From: JABWBR01 sp036741235
Lineage (GTDB): Bacteria; Bacteroidota; Bacteroidia; Chitinophagales; Saprospiraceae
Assembly (NCBI GenBank): GCA_036741235.1
Contig: DAINSQ010000047.1
Span: 1-28,766 of the forward strand
DNA length: 28,766 nt
Reading direction: 5' to 3'
Under the pieces are notes generated by a model. That model had not been told where the DNA came from. It did no database searches and was given only the letters and a program-made list of their open reading frames with translations. Below, piece after piece: positions 23,586 through 28,766 of this stretch. The position numbers and the translations under genes were made by a program. How positions within the stretch are numbered: the stretch's first letter is position 1; the number at the start of each line of letters is the position of its first letter.

Positions 23586-24307
23586 ACATGGAAAATAGCG
23601 AACGTATAGACCGGTACCTGCACGGCAAGATGAATGCCCCCGAAAAAGCGGCTTTTGAAGCTCAGTTGGCCCAGGACGCCGAGCTTGGCAAGGCGCTCGA
23701 ATGGCATCGCGATATGGAGCTGTTCCTGAGCAGAAAAAACAGGCGCGATGCGCTGCAACAACAATTGCCGGCTATCAGTAAAGATTTTTTCAAAACCGAA
23801 AAAGGCGCCAAATCAATTCCATTGCCGCGTCAACGCCGACTATGGCTGGTTGCAGCTTCTCTGGCAGCAACCCTGGCGCTGTTTCTGGTGGTGAAATGGG
23901 CGCTCACTCCTCCGCTTTTTGATACGTATGCACAATATCCTCCGCTTGCGCTTACCGAAAAATCGGCCGGCACGGATTGGTCGCAGGCGGAATCGGCCTT
24001 TAATTCGAAAAAATACGCCGAAGCAGAGGTGCTGCTGGGCCAATATGTTGCCCAAAATCCCCAGGACAGACAAGCCCTGCTGTACCTGGGAATCTGCAAA
24101 ATGGAGCGGGATAACTTGCAAGAGGCACAAGCAATTTTTATGGGTTTTACACCCGACGAAAAGGATATGAAGGATTACGCCGATTGGTACCTCGCATTGT
24201 CGTATTTAAAATCCGGCGACAAAGAAAGCTGTCGACAAGCGCTGCAGCAATTGTCGACAACGTCCCCATTCCGGCAACAGGCTGCCGATTTGCTAAAAAA
24301 ATTATGA
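23582..24307 (+). CDS. Membrane protein with anti-sigma-like layout and TPR-like periplasmic tail
   Basis: The 241-residue product overlaps the sigma gene by four bases. Residues 1-86 form a helical cytoplasmic part (ENSERIDRYLHGKMNAPEKAAFEAQLAQ), similar in shape to anti-sigma and zinc-finger-like N-termini in Bacteroidota (RYL.G.M...E...FE) but without a zinc motif. A single membrane segment lies at about 87-107. The remaining ~130 residues look like TPR repeats (AESAFNSKKYAEAEVLLGQYV, ALLYLGICKMERDNLQEAQAIF, WYLALSYLKSGDKESCRQAL). I infer that the N-terminus holds the sigma factor and the TPR domain senses a periplasmic protein, possibly the TPR-CHAT protease. Its stop is only four bases from that of the convergent haloperoxidase gene. 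Confidence 0.8.
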   Translation: MNMENSERIDRYLHGKMNAPEKAAFEAQLAQDAELGKALEWHRDMELFLSRKNRRDALQQQLPAISKDFFKTEKGAKSIPLPRQRRLWLVAASLAATLALFLVVKWALTPPLFDTYAQYPPLALTEKSAGTDWSQAESAFNSKKYAEAEVLLGQYVAQNPQDRQALLYLGICKMERDNLQEAQAIFMGFTPDEKDMKDYADWYLALSYLKSGDKESCRQALQQLSTTSPFRQQAADLLKKL

Positions 24308-24311
24308 TCGC

Positions 24312-27002
24312 TTACAATTTTACAATTTTCCAAACTACCGCATCGCCATCACTTTCCGTAATACGAAGTATATATACGCCGGGCGCCAGGTCGACAAGGC
24401 TGATTGTAGCCGAATTAGCCACAAAATTCATTTGCCTGGCGCCTGCAAATTGTCCGGATGCATTGTAAATCAACAAATCTTTTAACCCTTCGTGAACGTA
24501 GTGAATGGTAAGTTCATCGCGAACCGGATTAGGGAATAATTTGGTAAGGGTAAACAAATCGCTTCCCGAACAATCTTCATCGATGCCATTGTCCGGTATG
24601 TCCTCAGCAGAGGGGCGTATACTACCGGCGTTGTCGTTGCAATCGGCCTTGTTGGTCACGTATCCCGATGGCGGATTACCCTGGCATACCACCAGCGAAT
24701 CGGCGGCATTGCCAAATCCGTCTACGTCGGCGTCGCGGTAATAGGTATAATAAGGAATGCCGTCATCGATGCTTTCATTACAATCATTGTCGATGCCGTC
24801 GCAGATCTCTTCCGCATCGGGGTTAATCGCGTTTATCAAGTCGTTGCAATCATCGTGATTGGCGACGTATCCCGGGGGCGGGGTCGTCAAACAGGTATCA
24901 AAAGGCGAAAATAAATCTCCGTATCCATCGGCGTCGGCATCGCGGTAATAGGTGTAAACAGCTAACCCCTCATCGACAAAGCCGTTGCAATCGTTGTCGA
25001 TACCGTCGCAAATCTCGGCGGCCCCGGGGCGAATCTCGGGATTGCCGTCGTCGCAGTCTTCATAGCTGAAATATCCATCGTTGTCATTGTCGCGGTAGAA
25101 ATAGGCGCGGGCGAGTTCAAAAGCGTCGGTTCCTGCTTCGGCGCCGATGAGCCTTCCGGGTATGTCGTCGCAGGGAGGATGAATGCCGCCCCAGATACGC
25201 GACAGGCTGCATTGGTCGCTGGCATCTCGATAAGTGGCCCATTGCAGGGTAATATTCTGGCTGGGGCCGTCTTCAAATACGAGGTATTCATTTGCGGGCG
25301 CTTCAAAAACGCCCATTCCGCCCGGGAAGAAGGCATCGCCTGTAACGAGCGTAAGCGCTTCGGCGGCTGCGCGGGAATAAGTGGAGTGGCCGGAAATAAA
25401 CCCTGCAAATGGCGGCGTAACGAAAGTCGGCCGCTGGTAGGGCATCCATTCTTCGGCCAGTATCCAGTCGACGCCCGCTTCTTCACTGTAGGGGTCAAAA
25501 ATATAGTTTGGCCCCCGCCAGGCCATAAGTTTGATTTTTCCGACATTTTCATCAAAAAATCCCGCCAGCGGGTCGCCGGTTTGTATCAATTCGATAAAGC
25601 CGGGATACAGCGGAATGCCGCCGGGGTTATACGACGGCATTCCCGGGTCGCTGCTTTGACCCAGGCCGGCCATAAATCGAATAGCAGAGATAGGACGCAC
25701 ATAATCATACCACCCTTTGATTCCCCAGGCAGAGATGGCCGCATCGTGAACGGCGCCGCCAAGCGTAAAATAGGCCTTGATGTCCCACTCCAGATCGTCT
25801 AATACCGGGCCTTTGCCGTTGAATTTTTTGACCAGGGCCGGGTTGTCGTTAACGTAGTTGAGTATGGAATACCAGTGCCCCGGCGGGGTCTCGGAACTAG
25901 GGCCGTCGGCCCAGAATTCGGCCAGCACCCGGGCGTAATCGCCCCGCTTGACCCACTGCGGCTCGTAGGGCTGCCCGGTGTGTGGGTTGATGTCGTGACC
26001 CGGACTCGAATCGCCGCCTTCGAATATATCGTAAAATTGCCGGTACTCTTCGAATGTATGAGGGTAAGATTGGTTGTTGCCGATGCCGCGTGGCGAAATA
26101 TCCCACATGGTTGTATCTGCCGAAGCGAGGTGCGCAGACCAGGTGGAAACCAGTGAGAAATTCCATTTGTATACTTCCGACATAGCGCCGGTGGGCTCCC
26201 ATTGGGGTGGAGGCCCGGGGTCGTGGTACACCCAGTAAGGATGCCCATCGCGCTCGTATTCCGTGCGGTCTTCAGCGGTCATGGCAAACGGCGTTACCAG
26301 TCCCCACTCCGGACTTTGGAAGGGCGGCGTATTACCCAGTATATTGCCGTTTTGGTCGATGAATACGTTGAGCGATAGCGGTTGCCAGCGGTTGGGATCC
26401 TCGATATCGGGGTTACCGGGGAACTGCACGATCATCGGCGGGTTAACCGGCTGATAGAATAAATTGGTATAGTCGTTGATTTCATTGGCGCCGTCTTGCA
26501 ATCCGTAAGCAATGACCTGTTGAGCGATGTAATTACCCAGTGCGGCCGGGTTGCCCGTTGAATAATCGGTGGAAGTGAACGCTGGGTCGAAACCCAATTG
26601 CATCAATACTACATCCAGATGCTCAAGCGTAATGGGCGCATTAAACGACCCCGCAAACCGGTGCGTTAACAGCCTGTGCGCTGCGTAGCTAATGGCCGTT
26701 TCGCGGGCGCTTTGTATATCGGCGGGGGCAGGTATGCCGTTGAATACGCATGTATAACCGCCTACCGTTTTTCCCAACAGGTAGGTTTGCGCGCTCGTAT
26801 CATACGCCGCCCAGGCGTCGTACATGGCCATCGACACGTGAAACAGGTTGCGGGCGTGCACGGGCGGGCGGGCCCTGTCTTCGCGAATGGCCTGCAAAGT
26901 GGCTTCAATCCACTCGCGAGCTACAGAATGTGTCGATTGGGAGAAAACAGGCAGACAACTTGCCAGCAGCAAGAAAATCGGTAGTATTCTTTTGCGCAAC
27001 AT
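24312..27002 (-). CDS. Vanadium-dependent haloperoxidase-family protein with MopE-type repeats and T9SS sorting domain
   Basis: ATG 27002 starts a signal peptide (MLRKRILPIFLLLASCLPVFSQ); the ATG at 27098 adds a non-signal extension and overlaps the divergent promoter, so it is rejected. In the ~896-residue product the three vanadate-binding motifs of the haloperoxidase/PAP2 superfamily are present with exact spacing: K-x6-R-P (KGWYDYVRP, ~429-437), SGH (ISGHS, ~537-539; the usual Pro is Ile) and S-R-x5-H (SRIWGGIH, ~601-608). Three MopE/thrombospondin-3-like units follow (DxDxDG, EICDGIDNDCN, twice, plus one diverged), likely binding calcium. A T9SS type A tail ends it (LFPNPVRDEL ... LAPGVYILRI). 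It should be secreted to the surface and oxidise halides or act as a phosphatase; which is unproven. Confidence 0.88.
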   Translation of the reverse strand: MLRKRILPIFLLLASCLPVFSQSTHSVAREWIEATLQAIREDRARPPVHARNLFHVSMAMYDAWAAYDTSAQTYLLGKTVGGYTCVFNGIPAPADIQSARETAISYAAHRLLTHRFAGSFNAPITLEHLDVVLMQLGFDPAFTSTDYSTGNPAALGNYIAQQVIAYGLQDGANEINDYTNLFYQPVNPPMIVQFPGNPDIEDPNRWQPLSLNVFIDQNGNILGNTPPFQSPEWGLVTPFAMTAEDRTEYERDGHPYWVYHDPGPPPQWEPTGAMSEVYKWNFSLVSTWSAHLASADTTMWDISPRGIGNNQSYPHTFEEYRQFYDIFEGGDSSPGHDINPHTGQPYEPQWVKRGDYARVLAEFWADGPSSETPPGHWYSILNYVNDNPALVKKFNGKGPVLDDLEWDIKAYFTLGGAVHDAAISAWGIKGWYDYVRPISAIRFMAGLGQSSDPGMPSYNPGGIPLYPGFIELIQTGDPLAGFFDENVGKIKLMAWRGPNYIFDPYSEEAGVDWILAEEWMPYQRPTFVTPPFAGFISGHSTYSRAAAEALTLVTGDAFFPGGMGVFEAPANEYLVFEDGPSQNITLQWATYRDASDQCSLSRIWGGIHPPCDDIPGRLIGAEAGTDAFELARAYFYRDNDNDGYFSYEDCDDGNPEIRPGAAEICDGIDNDCNGFVDEGLAVYTYYRDADADGYGDLFSPFDTCLTTPPPGYVANHDDCNDLINAINPDAEEICDGIDNDCNESIDDGIPYYTYYRDADVDGFGNAADSLVVCQGNPPSGYVTNKADCNDNAGSIRPSAEDIPDNGIDEDCSGSDLFTLTKLFPNPVRDELTIHYVHEGLKDLLIYNASGQFAGARQMNFVANSATISLVDLAPGVYILRITESDGDAVVWKIVKL

Positions 27003-27036
27003 ACCTGGCGATATTTGGGGTAAGGTAAGGAGAAAG

Positions 27037-27067
27037 TTGTCAATGCAAATGGCAAAACTTAATTTTG
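27037..27067 (+). promoter_or_regulatory. Bacteroidota-type promoter of the beta-propeller gene
   Basis: TTG (27037-27039), a 20-bp spacer and TAATTTTG (27060-27067) match the consensus exactly. Transcription should start near 27074, only about eight bases before ATG 27082. This excludes the in-frame ATGs at 27043 and 27049 as starts and indicates a very short leader. Confidence 0.7.
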
Positions 27068-27081
27068 TAAAAAATCCATTT

Positions 27082-28635
27082 ATGAGGCCGTTGGTCATTT
27101 TTTCCCTATTGCTCTTTATTGCCGTTGCAACTTCGGCTCAAACCACCCTGCAAGTCCGCTACCACCAGGGCAACCGGGTAGAAGGCGTAGCCATGGCCGA
27201 CGCAGGCAACGGCGATATAGTATTGGTGGGCAATATCTACGACGAAAACCTTTCCTCCGACCTGCTGGTATACAAGGTGAACGCAATAGGCGCTATTGTG
27301 TGGCAACACCGCCTCGATCGCGCCGACGGCAACGAGTACGCCCGTGATATCCTGCGCCTGCCCAACGGCCATTTCCTCATCGGCGGAGAAGCCTACAACC
27401 CCGGCGCTTCGACCGGCGACATCCTGCTATTGGAAGTCGACGCCAACGGCTTTCCCCAATGGGCAAAAACCTACGGCGGCCCCGGCTCCGACTTGCTCAG
27501 CCAACTCATACCCGGCAAACAGGGCCGCTTCCTGCTCGCCGGCGCTACCAACTCCTACGGCGCAGGTCATTACGATGCCTATGCCATCGAAATTAACCCC
27601 GGCGGAACCATATCCTGGAGCCGGACCTTCGGCGGCGCCGACGAAGAACGCTGTTTCGCCGCCGATACAACCCAACAAGGCTATATCCTGGCCGGTATTA
27701 ACAATAGCCACGGGAATACCCAGTTTGCCCACGCCATCCATATCGATGCCGACGGCAATCTGCTATGGGAACGCGTCTATGGCAGTCCTACCAACGACTG
27801 GCTGTTCGGCGTCGATTATCGTGACGACGAGCAGATTACTTTTCTCGGTTATTCTTCTTCGTTTGGTATCGGCGCACTCGACAACTATGTATTTACCACC
27901 GACCTCTCAGGCAATGTGCTCTGGCAGAAAGCCTACGGCACTATCCACATCGACTTTATCCTGACCGCCGCCAGTACTTCCGACGGCGGCTACGTGACCA
28001 GCGGCGGCGAAGACTTTTTTTCTACCAAAATCGATAGCGAGGGCAACCTCGTCTGGCACGATCAATATCGCATTAGCCCCCAAAACAGCCCTTTCCGCGA
28101 TCTTCCCGCCGATATCAAGGAATTGTCAAACGGTATGATCGCTATCTACGGCAAAACCCGCATACTCGAAGATAATTCTACCCAGGCCTACCTGGTGAAA
28201 GTACCCGCCGACGGCTTCCTGGCTTGCGCGGGCGGGCACGGGCATACCGGCGTCTACGAGGCGCCGGCTAATGCTATAGTCGGTGATTTTCAAAGTAATA
28301 CCAGTTCAGGAGTAAATGTGGAAACGGCGACAATGAGCTACTCCGATGCGTTTTTATCGCCCTTTTTTGTTTGCAGCATTACAAACACCCAAAGTCCGCC
28401 GTCCGCGTTGGAAGCTCAACTTTATCCCCATTCATCGGGTTTTTATCTGGAGATCGATCAGCAGGATTTGCCCTTGCATCTGGCCCTATACGACGCTTCC
28501 GGCCGTCTGGTGTGGCAGGGAAAACAAACTGATGTTCGGTTTTTATACGATTTTGCTATTTTGCCCGGTGGTTGGTACGCCCTGCGCCTCGCTTCCAGCG
28601 ACGGTCGAACCGGGGCCTTGACCTGGCTTAAATAA
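27082..28635 (+). CDS. Exported beta-propeller-like repeat protein with degenerate sorting tail
   Basis: ATG 27082 begins a signal peptide (MRPLVIFSLLLFIAVATSAQ). The 517-residue product has about six blade-like repeats of the form G-x-I-x-W-x-x-x-(Y/F)-G followed by G-(G/Y)-(F/Y)-(I/L/V)-x-(A/G)-G (for example GFPQWAKTYGG, GTISWSRTFGGADEE, GNLLWERVYGSP, GNVLWQKAYGT, with DGGYVTSGG and QGYILAGINNS). This predicts a beta propeller as in Bacteroidota secreted proteins. The last ~85 residues follow the T9SS tail layout (LYDASGRLVWQGK ... LPGGWYALRL) but lack the usual P-N-P start, reading YPHSSGFYLEI instead. Function is unknown. It is divergent from the haloperoxidase gene with 79 bases between starts. 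Confidence 0.82.
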   Translation: MRPLVIFSLLLFIAVATSAQTTLQVRYHQGNRVEGVAMADAGNGDIVLVGNIYDENLSSDLLVYKVNAIGAIVWQHRLDRADGNEYARDILRLPNGHFLIGGEAYNPGASTGDILLLEVDANGFPQWAKTYGGPGSDLLSQLIPGKQGRFLLAGATNSYGAGHYDAYAIEINPGGTISWSRTFGGADEERCFAADTTQQGYILAGINNSHGNTQFAHAIHIDADGNLLWERVYGSPTNDWLFGVDYRDDEQITFLGYSSSFGIGALDNYVFTTDLSGNVLWQKAYGTIHIDFILTAASTSDGGYVTSGGEDFFSTKIDSEGNLVWHDQYRISPQNSPFRDLPADIKELSNGMIAIYGKTRILEDNSTQAYLVKVPADGFLACAGGHGHTGVYEAPANAIVGDFQSNTSSGVNVETATMSYSDAFLSPFFVCSITNTQSPPSALEAQLYPHSSGFYLEIDQQDLPLHLALYDASGRLVWQGKQTDVRFLYDFAILPGGWYALRLASSDGRTGALTWLK

Positions 28636-28637
28636 TT

Positions 28638-28715
28638 TGCTGATGTGCTGATGTGCTGATGTGCTGATGTGCTGATGTGCTGATTTGCTGATGTGCTGAT
28701 GTGCTGATGTGCTGA
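28638..28715 (+). repeat. Tandem array of the octamer TGCTGATG
   Basis: Nine full copies and one partial copy start two bases after the stop codon. Only the sixth unit differs (TGCTGATT). There are no spacers, so this is a simple tandem repeat and not a CRISPR array. It belongs to the same family as the repeats at 4468-4678. The remaining bases to the window end are AT-rich and show nothing else. Confidence 0.9.
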
Positions 28716-28766
28716 GAAACCGTTTTAAAACCTATTTATCAAAATTCTGATAGAAGCGATATAAAT

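Noticed and set aside
26848..27081. Upstream extension of the propeller gene
   Set aside because: It is antisense to the haloperoxidase gene start and crosses the mapped promoter; the signal peptide begins at 27082.
28638..28715. Possible CRISPR array
   Set aside because: Units of eight bases repeat directly with no unique spacers, and no cas gene lies in the window.

Overview
The window looks like a chromosomal contig from a member of the Bacteroidota, most likely a Saprospiria-type (Lewinella/Haliscomenobacter-like) bacterium, assembled from a draft or metagenome. The evidence is type IX secretion (T9SS) C-terminal sorting domains, three promoters of the Bacteroidota form TTG-N20-TAnnTTTG, absence of Shine-Dalgarno sequences as the main start signal, and exported proteins built from DUF4397, VPS10/Asp-box, PKD, DUF7619-like, MopE-like and CHAT modules. 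The species-level placement is inference.

Layout. 1-1532 is the 3' part of a T9SS-exported DUF4397 repeat protein crossed by a 10-N assembly gap. It ends in a terminator and is followed by a complete tRNA-Met(CAT) unit with its own promoter and terminator. 1902-3296 (minus) is an exported TPR + von Willebrand A protein. 3306-3866 is gene-free and consists of nested inverted repeats (a MITE-like element inside a second inverted repeat), followed by a promoter/operator. 3867-10837 is a drug/solute efflux locus: TetR regulator, TolC-like outer-membrane factor, lipoprotein YbhG-type membrane fusion protein, two ABC ATPases and two ABC-2 permeases. Its layout matches the E. coli YbhGFSR exporter, except that the YbhF tandem ATPase is split into two genes. 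A stand-alone RlmK-type rRNA methyltransferase (10844-11788, minus) converges on it. 11928-15110 encodes a large exported Asp-box beta-propeller protein.

15183-24307 is the most unusual part. On the minus strand lie, in transcription order, a small cysteine-lipobox lipoprotein (22269-22820), a cysteine-containing coiled-coil exported protein (20159-21802), an exported PKD/DUF7619/beta-barrel-like protein (18054-20093) and a TPR-CHAT caspase-like protease with a signal peptide and a C-terminal membrane anchor (15183-17987). Divergent from them is an ECF sigma factor (23007-23585) overlapping a membrane protein with an anti-sigma-like layout and a TPR-like tail (23582-24307). I propose this as a candidate envelope-stress or self-sensing CHAT protease system. 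The functional linkage is inference from gene order, orientation and a 13-bp motif shared by two upstream regions.

24312-27002 (minus) is a vanadium-dependent haloperoxidase-family enzyme fused to MopE-type calcium-binding-like repeats and a T9SS domain. 27082-28635 (plus) is an exported beta-propeller-like protein with a degenerate sorting tail. An 8-bp tandem repeat family (TGCTGATG) occurs at both 4468-4678 and 28638-28715.
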